Assembly: GCA_016710465.1 (NCBI GenBank)
Contig: JADJVS010000002.1
Span: 134,055-198,054, forward strand
Direction of reading: 5' to 3'
DNA from: Sulfuritalea sp.
Lineage (GTDB): Bacteria; Pseudomonadota; Gammaproteobacteria; Burkholderiales; Rhodocyclaceae
Length of the DNA: 64,000 nucleotides
This document shows, piece after piece, positions 17,805 through 25,874 of this stretch. The translations under genes were made by a program, and so were the position numbers. Numbering within the stretch: the stretch's first letter is position 1; every line of letters starts with the position of its first letter. A model generated the notes under the pieces. That model saw only the letters and a program-made list of their open reading frames with translations. It did not search any database and had not been told where the DNA came from.

Positions 17805-18146
17805 TCACTCCTGCGGCGAGGCATAGAAGCGGGCAACATCGGCAATATCCCGCTCTGACAACATTGCCGCCATGCGGTTCATGATGGGGTGCCGACGTTC
17901 GCCGGAACGGTAGGCCCTGAGCACTTTCTCCAGGTAGGCAGCGTGCTGGCCGCCGAGCTTCGGCGCAGTTTCGCCCCGGTTCATGCCCATTCCCATGTCA
18001 TGGCAACCCTGGCACATCTCCAGCTTGTTCCAGCCACTGCCGCCCCAAGCACCGCCCTGGCGCCCGGACTGCCAGCCTTGCGCCAGGGCCGACTGGGCAC
18101 CGCAGGTCGCGAGGACAAACAGGAGAATCAGTCGAGACTGCTTCAT
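17805..18146 (-). CDS. class I c-type cytochrome
   Basis: Periplasmic monohaem cytochrome of 113 residues: signal peptide (LLFVLATCGAQSALA), haem motif CQGCHDMG, then APKLGGQHAAYLEKVLRAYR and MAAMLSERDIADVARFYA. Its start overlaps the reductase stop by 4 bases (ATGA). Together with the second cytochrome and the NADPH reductase it forms an electron-transfer group inside a lead/cadmium-type operon. The electron donor and acceptor are unknown. Confidence 0.88.
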   Translation of the reverse strand: MKQSRLILLFVLATCGAQSALAQGWQSGRQGGAWGGSGWNKLEMCQGCHDMGMGMNRGETAPKLGGQHAAYLEKVLRAYRSGERRHPIMNRMAAMLSERDIADVARFYASPQE

Positions 18147-18919
18147 TTCTCTACGAACGCCCGTTCGATCACATAGTCGGCAGGCGCACCGATGTGCGGT
18201 GAAATCCGGAAGCCGCGTGAATTCAACAGGTCGCAGCAGTCCTGCAGCATGGCGGGACTGCCGCAAATCATCGCCCGATCGATGGCCGGATCGAGGGGCG
18301 GCAGGCCAATGTCCGCGAACAGCTTGCCGCTGTCGATGAGTTCCGTCAGCCGCCCCTGGTTGCGGAAAGGCTCGCGGGTCACCGTTGGGTAGTAAATGAG
18401 CTTGTTGCGGACTTCCTCGCCGAAGAACTCGTTTGCAGGAAGTTGCGCGGTAATGAAGTGTGCATAGGCCAGTTCGCTCACGTGGCGGACGCCGTGAACG
18501 AGCACCACCTTTTCGAACCGTTCGTAGGTTTCCGGATCCTGGATGACGCTCATGAACGGGGCAAGACCGGTGCCCGTGGCAAGGAGATAGAGATTCTTCC
18601 CCGGCAGAAGGTCGTGCAGCACCAGGGTGCCGGTGGGTTTGCGACTGACGACGATGGGGTCGCCCGGCTGCAGGTGTTGCAGGCGGGACGTCAGCGGGCC
18701 GTCTTGCACCTTGATGCTGAAGAACTCGAGATGTTCCTCGTAATTCGGGCTGGCAATGCTGTAGGCTCTGGTCAGCGGCTTGCCGCCAACTTCCAGGCCG
18801 ATCATGACGAACTGGCCGTTGGCGAAACGCAGCCCCGGATCGCGGGTGGTCTTGAAGCTGAAAAGGCTGTCGTTCCAGTGACGAACGCTCAAGACGCGCT
18901 CGGTTCTCCATGTGCTCAT
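18143..18919 (-). CDS. fpr: ferredoxin-NADP+ reductase
   Basis: Flavoprotein that exchanges electrons between NADP(H) and ferredoxin or flavodoxin; 258 residues, the usual length of bacterial Fpr. FAD-binding motif RAYSIASPNY, the NADP-binding ATGTGLAPFMSVI, and the C-terminal CGSPAMLQDCCDLLNSRGF and YVIERAFVEK are present. Start ATG 18919 follows AGGAGA. A cytoplasmic reductase next to periplasmic cytochromes is unusual, and how they would connect is not evident. Confidence 0.93.
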   Translation of the reverse strand: MSTWRTERVLSVRHWNDSLFSFKTTRDPGLRFANGQFVMIGLEVGGKPLTRAYSIASPNYEEHLEFFSIKVQDGPLTSRLQHLQPGDPIVVSRKPTGTLVLHDLLPGKNLYLLATGTGLAPFMSVIQDPETYERFEKVVLVHGVRHVSELAYAHFITAQLPANEFFGEEVRNKLIYYPTVTREPFRNQGRLTELIDSGKLFADIGLPPLDPAIDRAMICGSPAMLQDCCDLLNSRGFRISPHIGAPADYVIERAFVEK

Positions 18920-18960
18920 TGAATCTCCTGAATCGGAATGAAAATTGACGGTAAAAAATC

Positions 18961-19416
18961 TCAGCGAGAAAATTTCAGTTCGATGCTTCGCTCCAGTGGC
19001 GGATAACAGATGCCCAGCGCTTCGTTGCACCCCTGGAAATAGGCAATCAGCGTCATCCCGCCGGCAGAGGGCTTCCTGTCCAGCATGATGTCCACGCGAG
19101 CCGTTCCCTTGTAGACCTCGATTCGACCGAAGAAGAGGTCGTCCTTGATTTCGCCGGACGACAGCACAACGTCCCGGATGCTGACGCCAGGCGAATTCTT
19201 CAAGGCAAACCGGGTCTTGCTTTTGTACAGGTAATGCTTTTTCGCCGGAATGATTTCCACGGCGACCACATTGGCGCTTTTGAGCTTCGCAGTGACAACG
19301 AAGGCTTGCTCCGGCGGCAGAGGTTGCTCCTGCGCTGCCGGCGCGGGCCGAACCATGGCAAGAACGGCAAGCAGCCCCGCTATTGCTGCCTTTGGTACAT
19401 CGATTCGCGTCCTCAT
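18961..19416 (-). CDS. stand-alone DsbD N-terminal domain protein
   Basis: Periplasmic protein of 151 residues with a signal peptide and a fold matching only the N-terminal domain of DsbD: FxVTAKLKSANVVAVEI, KHYLYKSKTRFAL, and the paired redox cysteines in GCNEALGICYPP (Cys130, Cys137). In full DsbD this domain passes electrons from the membrane domain to periplasmic partners. Neither the membrane nor the thioredoxin domain is present, so it would need an outside electron source. Its ATG overlaps the upstream stop by one base (TGATG). Confidence 0.85.
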   Translation of the reverse strand: MRTRIDVPKAAIAGLLAVLAMVRPAPAAQEQPLPPEQAFVVTAKLKSANVVAVEIIPAKKHYLYKSKTRFALKNSPGVSIRDVVLSSGEIKDDLFFGRIEVYKGTARVDIMLDRKPSAGGMTLIAYFQGCNEALGICYPPLERSIELKFSR

Positions 19417-20453
19417 CAAGTTGTAGCTCCATGTCTGGGATCCAGGCAAACGCTGCCGGCAGCGAGAAAGATTCCGACGCCGAGTGTGATCGCTACGTCG
19501 GCAAAATTGAAGGCCGGCCAGTGCCAGCCGCCCCAGTGAAAGTCGAGTGAATCCACGACGTAACCGCGAAACACGCGGTCGGCCAGGTTTCCCAATGCGC
19601 CACCGAGAATCAGGCAGTACGCGGCGGCCTCCAGTGGCAGGCGCGGCTTGAGCAAGGCCAAGGCGAGCCACGCCGAAACACCTGTCGCCAGCGCAATGAA
19701 GAACCAGCGTTGCCAACCGCCTGCGTCGGCCAGAAGGCTGAATGCCGCGCCGCTATTCCATACATGGACAAGATTGAAGAAAGCTGTCACCGGAACGACT
19801 TGGGCATACTCCAGCTTGGCCTCGACGAGCTGCTTGGTTCCCTGATCGAGCAGGGCGATTGCCACCGCCGCGCACCACCAGACCCACCGTGTCCCCGAGG
19901 AGCAAGCGATCCACGCCGCCAGCCATCCAATCAGGAAGCCGGCAATCACGTCCGCCGGGAAGTGCGCGCCGACAGCGATGCGCGACCACGCCACCCATGC
20001 CAGCCACGCCACCAGCAATGCTCGGAAGCGGCGCGCCGCAAGCGGCCACAGGGTTGCGGCTGCGAGCATGGCGTAGGCCGCATGCCCGCTGGGAAAGCTG
20101 TACTGCAATTCCGGCTCGCCGATGATCCGCACCAAATCGGGCAGCGCTGCCACGGGCCGGGGGAAATCCACGATCAGCTTCAGCATCGCAACTCCCAGCC
20201 ACGCCAGTGCGAAGCCAAGCGCGAAGCGTTGGGTCTGGACTCGCACCGCCGCCGCCTGCGTTTCGGTCGCTGCATCGAGGCGCCTGGACCAAAGCAACAG
20301 CCCGATCAGCAAGAACGGCCCGCCCCAGTAACTGCCGAGTGCGCTGCCAAGCTGGGCAAGGGGCGCAAGCCAATCCGGCGTCGCCTGGTTGATCGTCCCG
20401 AACCACGCCACGTTCAGACCGTTCCAATCGTAGAGGAATTGCCTGAATGTCAT
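19416..20453 (-). CDS. PAP2 phosphatase-signal peptidase II fusion (PbrB-PbrC-like)
   Basis: A 345-residue membrane protein with two enzymes. Residues 1-185 are a PAP2/undecaprenyl-pyrophosphate phosphatase (KLIVDFPRP, YSFPSGHAAYAM, SRIAVGAHFPADVIAGF). Residues 190-345 are signal peptidase II (DQGTKQL, VHVWNSGAAFSLL, GGALGNLADRVFRGYVVDSL, FNFADVAI, with both catalytic Asp). In Cupriavidus lead resistance, PbrB is a phosphatase thought to supply phosphate that traps exported Pb(II), and PbrC is a prolipoprotein signal peptidase. Start ATG 20453 overlaps the ATPase stop by 4 bases. Confidence 0.88.
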   Translation of the reverse strand: MTFRQFLYDWNGLNVAWFGTINQATPDWLAPLAQLGSALGSYWGGPFLLIGLLLWSRRLDAATETQAAAVRVQTQRFALGFALAWLGVAMLKLIVDFPRPVAALPDLVRIIGEPELQYSFPSGHAAYAMLAAATLWPLAARRFRALLVAWLAWVAWSRIAVGAHFPADVIAGFLIGWLAAWIACSSGTRWVWWCAAVAIALLDQGTKQLVEAKLEYAQVVPVTAFFNLVHVWNSGAAFSLLADAGGWQRWFFIALATGVSAWLALALLKPRLPLEAAAYCLILGGALGNLADRVFRGYVVDSLDFHWGGWHWPAFNFADVAITLGVGIFLAAGSVCLDPRHGATT

Positions 20454-22663
20454 CGCCGCAGCAGGCGCAAGCCGTTGAACACCACCAGCAGGCTGGCGCC
20501 CATGTCGGCGAACACCGCCATCCACATGGTGGCGCTGCCGACTATCGCCAGCACCAGAAACACCGCCTTGATGCCCAATGCCAGCACGATGTTCTGCCAG
20601 AGAATGGCATGGGTAAAACGCGACAGGCGAATGGTCTCGGGAATGCGCCGCAGGTCGTCGTTCATGATCACCACGTCGGCGGCTTCCATGGCCGTGTCCG
20701 TCCCCGCTGCACCCATCGCCACGCCGATGTCGGCACGGGCCAGAGCCGGCGCATCGTTGATGCCATCTCCGGTCATGGCGGTCGAACCATAGCGGCTCTG
20801 CATTTCCTCGATGGCCGCCAGCTTGTCTTCGGGCAGCAGGTTGCCGCGCGCATCGTCGATGCCGGCCTCGCGGGCAATGGTGGCGGCCGTCGCGCTGTTG
20901 TCACCGGTGAGCATTACCGAGGCGACGCCGAGTTGATGCAGTTCGGCGATGGCCGCGCGCGAACTGTCCTTGATCGTGTCGGCAACGGCAAAAATCGCCA
21001 GCACCTGCCGCTCCGAGGCCAGCAGCGTTACGCTGCGCCCCTGCGATTCATGTACCTCCAGCCGCGCCTCGATCTCCTTGCTGCACAGGCCGCGCTCCTC
21101 GATCAGGCGATGATTGCCCAGCGTCAGCCGTTCGCCGTCGGTGCGCGCCTCGATGCCTCGCCCGGGAAGGGCGACGAAATCCTGGAGGTCGTTCTCGGGC
21201 AGGTCGAGTCCGCGCGCGATGGCCTTCGAGACGGGATGATCGGAGTGTCCGGCGAGACTGGCGGCCCAGGCCAACACCCGAGCTTCCGGCACAGCCGAGG
21301 ACAGCACCTCGGTCGCCACCAGACGCGGCTTGCCTTCGGTGATGGTGCCGGTCTTGTCCAGCGCGATGGCGCGCAGCTTGCGCGCCTCTTCCAGATAGAC
21401 GCCCCCCTTGATCAGAATGCCGCGCTTGGCCGCCGCCGCCAATCCGCTCACCACCGTGACTGGCGTGGCGATCACCAGCGCGCATGGGCAGGCGATCACC
21501 AGCAGCACGAGCGCCTTGTACAGCGCATCGGACCAGTTCCAGCCCAGCAACCAGGGCGTCAGCAGGGCCACCGCGACGGCCATCGCGAACACCGACGGCG
21601 TGTAGATTTCGGCAAAGCGGTCGACGAAACGCTGAGTCGGCGCCCTGGTCCCTTGGGCTTGCTCCACGGCATGGATGATCCGGGCCAAGGTCGTATTGGT
21701 GGAGATTGCCGTGACCTGGAATTCGAGCATGCCGGTTTCGTTGATCGTGCCGGCGAACACCATGTCGCCCTCGGCCTTGTCCACCGGGATGCTCTCGCCC
21801 GTGACCGGGGCCTGGTTGACCGCGCTCGTTCCCGCCGTGACGCGGCCATCGAGCGGGATTCGCGCACCAGGCTTGACGCGCACACAGGCGTCGAGTGCCA
21901 CCTGCCCGGCAGGGACTTCCCGCCAGACGCCATCGGCCTGCCGAACCTCGGCCGTATCGGGCGTCAGATCGAGCAGGCTCTTGATGGCATTGCGCGCCCG
22001 ATCCACCGAGCGCGCCTCGATCAGCTCGGCGATGGCATACAGCGCCATGACCATCGCCGCCTCGGGCCATTGTCCGATCAGGAAGGCACCAGTGACGGCG
22101 ACCCCCATCAGCGCGTTCATGTTCAATTTACCCCGACGCAACGCCGCCAGCCCCTTGGTGTAGGTCGACAACCCGGCGAGCCTGATGGCGATGGCCGCCA
22201 TCGCCATTCCCAGCCCCCTAAACGGCAGCGTATCTGGTGTGAAGAAGTGCACCAGTTCGGCGCCTGTGGCCAGAACCAGCGCCAGCACGGCTTTCCACAA
22301 ATCTCCCTTTGCGGAACTGCCTTCACTTGCTTCGCTGCCGGCTGCAAGCGACTTGGTTTCGTAGCCAGCCTGCCGAATAGCGGCGAAGACAGACGGCAAT
22401 ACTGTGTCGGGGGCGACAATGGACAGCGTCCGTGCTGAAAGCTGGAAACTCAAGGAACGAATGCCACCGATATCTGCCAAGGCGCGGCGAATGTCGTTTT
22501 CCTCGCTGGGGCAATCCATCGCCGGAATCAGCAGCACGGTTGCGCCAGCCTGACCAGCCGCGACTGGCGCCTCCGACAGGGAAGGCATTGTCGAGCAACT
22601 GTTGCTGCAACCGCAGCCGGAGGATTTGATCGGAATTGTGTGTTCGGATGTGGGCGATGTCAT
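20450..22663 (-). CDS. P1B-type Pb/Cd/Zn-exporting ATPase (PbrA/CadA/ZntA type)
   Basis: ATP-driven exporter of divalent soft metals, 737 residues. The N-terminus is Cys-rich (SGCGCSNSCS), followed by an HMA domain with MDCPSEEND, the DCxxE form usual for Zn/Cd/Pb pumps. Then come the TM6 motif ACPCALVIATP (Cys392-Pro-Cys394), the phosphorylation site DKTGTITEGKP (Asp436), SDHPVSKAI and GDGINDAPAL. It heads an operon running to 16906 and is driven by the MerR-type promoter at 22687-22717. With a PbrB-PbrC fusion and a MerR regulator, lead or cadmium is the likely substrate. Confidence 0.93.
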   Translation of the reverse strand: MTSPTSEHTIPIKSSGCGCSNSCSTMPSLSEAPVAAGQAGATVLLIPAMDCPSEENDIRRALADIGGIRSLSFQLSARTLSIVAPDTVLPSVFAAIRQAGYETKSLAAGSEASEGSSAKGDLWKAVLALVLATGAELVHFFTPDTLPFRGLGMAMAAIAIRLAGLSTYTKGLAALRRGKLNMNALMGVAVTGAFLIGQWPEAAMVMALYAIAELIEARSVDRARNAIKSLLDLTPDTAEVRQADGVWREVPAGQVALDACVRVKPGARIPLDGRVTAGTSAVNQAPVTGESIPVDKAEGDMVFAGTINETGMLEFQVTAISTNTTLARIIHAVEQAQGTRAPTQRFVDRFAEIYTPSVFAMAVAVALLTPWLLGWNWSDALYKALVLLVIACPCALVIATPVTVVSGLAAAAKRGILIKGGVYLEEARKLRAIALDKTGTITEGKPRLVATEVLSSAVPEARVLAWAASLAGHSDHPVSKAIARGLDLPENDLQDFVALPGRGIEARTDGERLTLGNHRLIEERGLCSKEIEARLEVHESQGRSVTLLASERQVLAIFAVADTIKDSSRAAIAELHQLGVASVMLTGDNSATAATIAREAGIDDARGNLLPEDKLAAIEEMQSRYGSTAMTGDGINDAPALARADIGVAMGAAGTDTAMEAADVVIMNDDLRRIPETIRLSRFTHAILWQNIVLALGIKAVFLVLAIVGSATMWMAVFADMGASLLVVFNGLRLLRR

Positions 22664-22686
22664 GCGAAATCTCCTTGCTTGACAAC

Positions 22687-22717
22687 ATTTAAAACCCTGT
22701 AGCGGCTATAGAGTCAA
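22687..22717 (-). promoter_or_regulatory. MerR-type promoter with 19-bp spacer and operator
   Basis: On the complement, -35 TTGACT (22717-22712) and -10 TTAAAT (22692-22687) are separated by exactly 19 bp, the overlong spacer typical of MerR-activated promoters. The dyad ACCCTGTAG (22694-22702), CGG, CTATAGAGT (22706-22714) lies inside the spacer. The arrangement closely resembles the Cupriavidus pbrA promoter. Confidence 0.85.
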
Positions 22718-22747
22718 GAAGCTACAATGATGATGGGAGGAATAATG

Positions 22748-23086
22748 ATGCTGGAGTTTTTTAGAATATCTGGTCTCTTCGTCATTACGGCGTTGGCTGA
22801 GATTGTCGGCTGCTATCTTCCGTGGCTTGTCTTGACGCACGAACGTTCCCGCTGGCTGCTCATCCCAGCCGCTCTATCATTGGCTGCATTTGCTTGGTTG
22901 CTCACTTTGCACCCCGGCGCTGCCGGGCGTATCTATGCTGCCTATGGCGGCGTCTATGTCGCCATCGCCATGCTCTGGCTTTGGCAGATCGACGGCCTCA
23001 CTCCGACACGCTGGGATCTAATCGGCAGCGCAGTGAGCCTTGTCGGCATGGCCATCATTGCCATGCAGCCGGGTCGCAGCGTTTAG
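22748..23086 (+). CDS. YnfA family small membrane protein
   Basis: A 112-residue integral membrane protein of the UPF0060/YnfA family, four hydrophobic helices resembling SMR-type transporters. Conserved features are ALAEIVGCYLPWL, GRIYAAYGGVYVA and GLTPTRWDLIGSAVSLVGM. It often neighbours cadmium/lead resistance genes; its function is not settled. Start ATG 22748 is 7 bases from GGGAGG (22735-22740); ATGs at 22727 and 22745 fit worse. It is divergent from the ATPase and precedes the MerR gene by 6 bp. Confidence 0.88.
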   Translation: MLEFFRISGLFVITALAEIVGCYLPWLVLTHERSRWLLIPAALSLAAFAWLLTLHPGAAGRIYAAYGGVYVAIAMLWLWQIDGLTPTRWDLIGSAVSLVGMAIIAMQPGRSV

Positions 23087-23092
23087 GCGTTC

Positions 23093-23575
23093 ATGAAAAT
23101 CGGAGAACTCGCCCGCCATACCGGCGCCCAAGTGGAGACCATCCGCTATTACGAGCGCGAGGGACTGTTGCCGGAAACCGCGCGTACCGATGGTAACTAC
23201 CGCATCTATGGGCCCGCGCATGCGGACCGGCTGCGCTTCATCCGCAACTGCCGCAGCCTGGACATGACGCTCGACGAGATTAGGTTATTGCTGTGCTTCA
23301 AAGATTCGCCGGCGGAAAATTGTGGGGGTGTGAATGACTTGCTTGACGAGCATATTGGACATGTCGCCAGCCGTATCCGCGAACTGCGTCAGATGGAGCG
23401 CCAGTTACGTGATCTTCGTGAACTTTGCAAAGTGGCACGTGATGCCGGTCACTGCGGCATTCTTAACGAATTGAAGCGGCCATCCCTCCATCGCCCCGAC
23501 GGCACTGACCACATGTGGGGCCCCCACAAAAGTGAAAACTTCCGTCCTTCAGCCGCAAAGGCCCGACGAAGCTGA
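23093..23575 (+). CDS. MerR family Cd(II)/Pb(II)-responsive regulator
   Basis: Dimeric DNA-distorting activator, 160 residues: winged helix MKIGELARHTGAQVETIRYY, EGLLPETARTDGNYRIYG, a dimerisation helix, and cysteines placed as in PbrR/CadR (NCGGVNDLLDEHIGHV, LCKVARDAGHCGIL). The last 25 residues are a loose tail with several His. It is expected to bind the dyad at 22694-22714 and switch on the ATPase operon on the opposite strand when Pb or Cd binds. Direct sequence evidence does not separate Pb from Cd. Confidence 0.93.
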   Translation: MKIGELARHTGAQVETIRYYEREGLLPETARTDGNYRIYGPAHADRLRFIRNCRSLDMTLDEIRLLLCFKDSPAENCGGVNDLLDEHIGHVASRIRELRQMERQLRDLRELCKVARDAGHCGILNELKRPSLHRPDGTDHMWGPHKSENFRPSAAKARRS

Positions 23576-23579
23576 TGCC

Positions 23580-24980
23580 TCAATCCGATACTGGAACTTT
23601 CAGATCAAACGCTGTGACTCCATCGGCCGATTGAACCGACACGAATCCACCGTGCGCTTGAATGATCGAGCGCGTAATCGCCAGCCCCAGACCAACCCCA
23701 TCGGCATGGCGTTTCCGTGAAGGGTCTGCCCGGTAGAAACGGTCAAAGAGGCGCGGCAGATGCTCTGACGAGATTGTCTCGCCAGAATTTTCAACCTGGA
23801 TCGTTGCCATTCGATCATCACTCATGCCGATCAGAATTCGGACATATCCCCCTCGATGAGTGTGTCCGAAGGCATTCGACAGCAAGTTGCCAATGGCCCG
23901 ACGCAACATCAACCGGTCTCCACTTACAGTGGCGTTGCCATCTACCGTCAGAGTGACACCATTCTCCTCGGCGACTGCTTCATAGAATGACGCCAGTCCT
24001 TCAGCCTCTGCCCGAAGATCAACGGCTTCGAGATTCGGCATCACCAGATCGTTGTCGGCCTTGGCCAGGAACAGCATGTCGGCGATCATTTTCGCCATGC
24101 GCTCCAGTTCCTCCACGTTGGACGCGAGCACATCCTGGTATTCATCAATCGTCCTGGCACGCGAAAGCATGACCTGAGTCTGCGTCAGTAGGTTACTGAC
24201 CGGCGTTCGTAGTTCGTGGGCGATGTCAGAGGAGAAGTCCGACAAGCGCCGAAAGGAATCCTCCAGACGGGCCAGCATCAGGTTGAGGGTTTCGGCAAGA
24301 TCCATCAGTTCGACCGGGACCGATTCGGTAGGTAACCTCGAATGCAGTCGATTCGCCGTAATAGCCGCCGCCTCCCGCTTGATCGCGTGCAAAGGCGCCA
24401 GTCCTCGTCTAACGGCCATCCAGCCTAGAAGCCCGGTTATAAGCGCAGCCAGAACGACGACCGTCCATAATGTGAATCGAAACGAACTCATAAAGTGCTC
24501 GTGGTGAGATATGTCCGTCGCCACGGCAACGACGGCCGGTTTCGCCCCCTTGATACTGGTTTGAACCATCTCCGAAATCCCGCGCAGCGGCAAGCCATCC
24601 TTCGATTTCCAGATCATCGGACGGGAGCTTTCCATCTTGGAATTTCGCGCAAGCAAGGCTTGCGGAAATTCGGCTCCGCTGGTGACAAACAGGGTCTGTC
24701 CTGAAGGTGCCACCACCACGACCGCCAGCCCGTGATGCCCCACCAGGGAGTCATCCAGTTGCTGCGGCAAAGCATCCAGATCGCTTTGCGAATGAACCTT
24801 TTCCAGCGCGTATCTGGCCAGTTCCAATTTTCCGTTCAGAACCTCCATGTCCTGCTCCTCGAAATGGTGCTCGACCGAATTGCCGATCAACAGTCCAAGC
24901 ACAAGCAGAACTCCGGTAGAAACCGACGCAAATAACAGTGTCAGGCGGTAAGTAATCGATTTACGTTTGGGGGACTTCAC
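23580..24980 (-). CDS. heavy-metal sensor histidine kinase (CusS/CopS/CzcS type)
   Basis: Inner-membrane sensor kinase, 466 residues: TM1 (about 12-32), a periplasmic sensor loop (about 33-165), TM2 (about 170-188), a HAMP domain, the dimerisation helix SSDIAHELRTPVSN with phospho-acceptor His255, and an ATPase domain with RRAIGNLLSNAFGH (N box) and GVGLGLAITRSII (G box). It starts with GTG 24980, whose GTGA overlaps the response-regulator stop, indicating coupling. Metal specificity (Cu, Ag or Zn) is not readable; the regulated genes point to copper or silver. Confidence 0.93.
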   Translation of the reverse strand: MKSPKRKSITYRLTLLFASVSTGVLLVLGLLIGNSVEHHFEEQDMEVLNGKLELARYALEKVHSQSDLDALPQQLDDSLVGHHGLAVVVVAPSGQTLFVTSGAEFPQALLARNSKMESSRPMIWKSKDGLPLRGISEMVQTSIKGAKPAVVAVATDISHHEHFMSSFRFTLWTVVVLAALITGLLGWMAVRRGLAPLHAIKREAAAITANRLHSRLPTESVPVELMDLAETLNLMLARLEDSFRRLSDFSSDIAHELRTPVSNLLTQTQVMLSRARTIDEYQDVLASNVEELERMAKMIADMLFLAKADNDLVMPNLEAVDLRAEAEGLASFYEAVAEENGVTLTVDGNATVSGDRLMLRRAIGNLLSNAFGHTHRGGYVRILIGMSDDRMATIQVENSGETISSEHLPRLFDRFYRADPSRKRHADGVGLGLAITRSIIQAHGGFVSVQSADGVTAFDLKVPVSD

Positions 24981-25654
24981 TCCGTGATCTCCAGCACATA
25001 CCCCATGCCGCGCACGGTGCGGATCAGCTTGGGTTCGTAAGCATCGTCGACTTTTGCCCGTAGGCGTCGTATCGCGACTTCGATCACGTTGGAATCGCTG
25101 TCGAAATTCATGTCCCAGATTTGTGAGGCAATCAGCGAGCGCGGTAAAACCTCGCCCTGACGCCGCAACAGCAGTTCCAGCAAGGCGAATTCCTTGGCAG
25201 TCAGATCGATGCGCTTGCCTGAACGTGTGACACGGCGTCGCATCAGGTCGAGTTCGAGATCGGCGATACGCAGATACTCGGACTCCTTCGCCTTGCTGCC
25301 GCGCCGCAGATGGATGCGCACCCGCGCCAACAGTTCCGCGAAGGCGAAGGGTTTGACCATGTAATCGTCGGCCCCCAGTTCCAGTCCATGCACGCGGTCC
25401 TGCACTTGGTCGCGGGCCGTCAGGAACAGCACCGGCATGTCCTTGCCGGCTCTGCGAATGCCCTGTAGCACTGCCCAGCCGTCGATGCCGGGCAGCATGA
25501 CATCAAGTATCGCCAGGTCATAGGCATCCGTCAGCGCGAGATGCAGCCCGTCCAGTCCATCGCGCGCCAGGTCGACGATGAACCCAGCCTCGACCAAGCC
25601 TTGTTTCAGGTAATCCCCGGTTTTGATCTCGTCTTCGACCACCAGTATTTTCAT
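24977..25654 (-). CDS. heavy-metal response regulator (CusR/CopR/CzcR type)
   Basis: OmpR-family transcription factor, 225 residues: receiver domain with MKILVVEDEIKTGDYL, phospho-acceptor Asp51 (LAILDVMLPG), Lys near 101 (YMVKPF), and a winged-helix domain ending TVRGMGYVLEITE. The acidic and TRAK-like features match the CusR/CopR branch. Start ATG 25654 is correctly spaced from GGGAGA; an ATG two codons upstream is too close. The palindrome at 25711-25738 lies just upstream and is its likely operator, shared with the divergent RND operon. Confidence 0.94.
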   Translation of the reverse strand: MKILVVEDEIKTGDYLKQGLVEAGFIVDLARDGLDGLHLALTDAYDLAILDVMLPGIDGWAVLQGIRRAGKDMPVLFLTARDQVQDRVHGLELGADDYMVKPFAFAELLARVRIHLRRGSKAKESEYLRIADLELDLMRRRVTRSGKRIDLTAKEFALLELLLRRQGEVLPRSLIASQIWDMNFDSDSNVIEVAIRRLRAKVDDAYEPKLIRTVRGMGYVLEITE

Positions 25655-25710
25655 GTGCATTCTCCCGTGTTGCGATTTGCGCCATTCTGCGCTGGCAACA
25701 TGGGCAATCC

Positions 25711-25738
25711 CGCAAGATTACAGAAATGTAATCTTGCG
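25711..25738. promoter_or_regulatory. palindromic operator of the two-component system (copy 1)
   Basis: CGCAAGATTACA (25711-25722), GAAA, TGTAATCTTGCG (25727-25738): a perfect 12-bp inverted repeat between the divergent regulator and RND operon. Its core AGATTAC…GTAATCTTG, followed by GTCAGCATG, recurs at 34121 in front of the copper cluster. The form resembles the CopR/CusR boxes of pseudomonads and enterobacteria. Confidence 0.8.
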
Positions 25739-25874
25739 GTCAGCATGGCGTTAGGTAAGGTTGCGCAAAATTCACTCATCGTCGAACAGGAGCGAATGCT
25801 GTGGAAACTCATACTCAAAATCATCAGGCAGTTGCGGGCCGTCCCCTATACCTGATTCATTCTTCCCGGCAGCC

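Noticed and set aside
18143..19432. N-terminal extension of the ferredoxin reductase frame to 19432
   Set aside because: The extension overlaps the DsbD-domain gene in another frame; the ATG at 18919 has a good ribosome site and gives the family's normal length.
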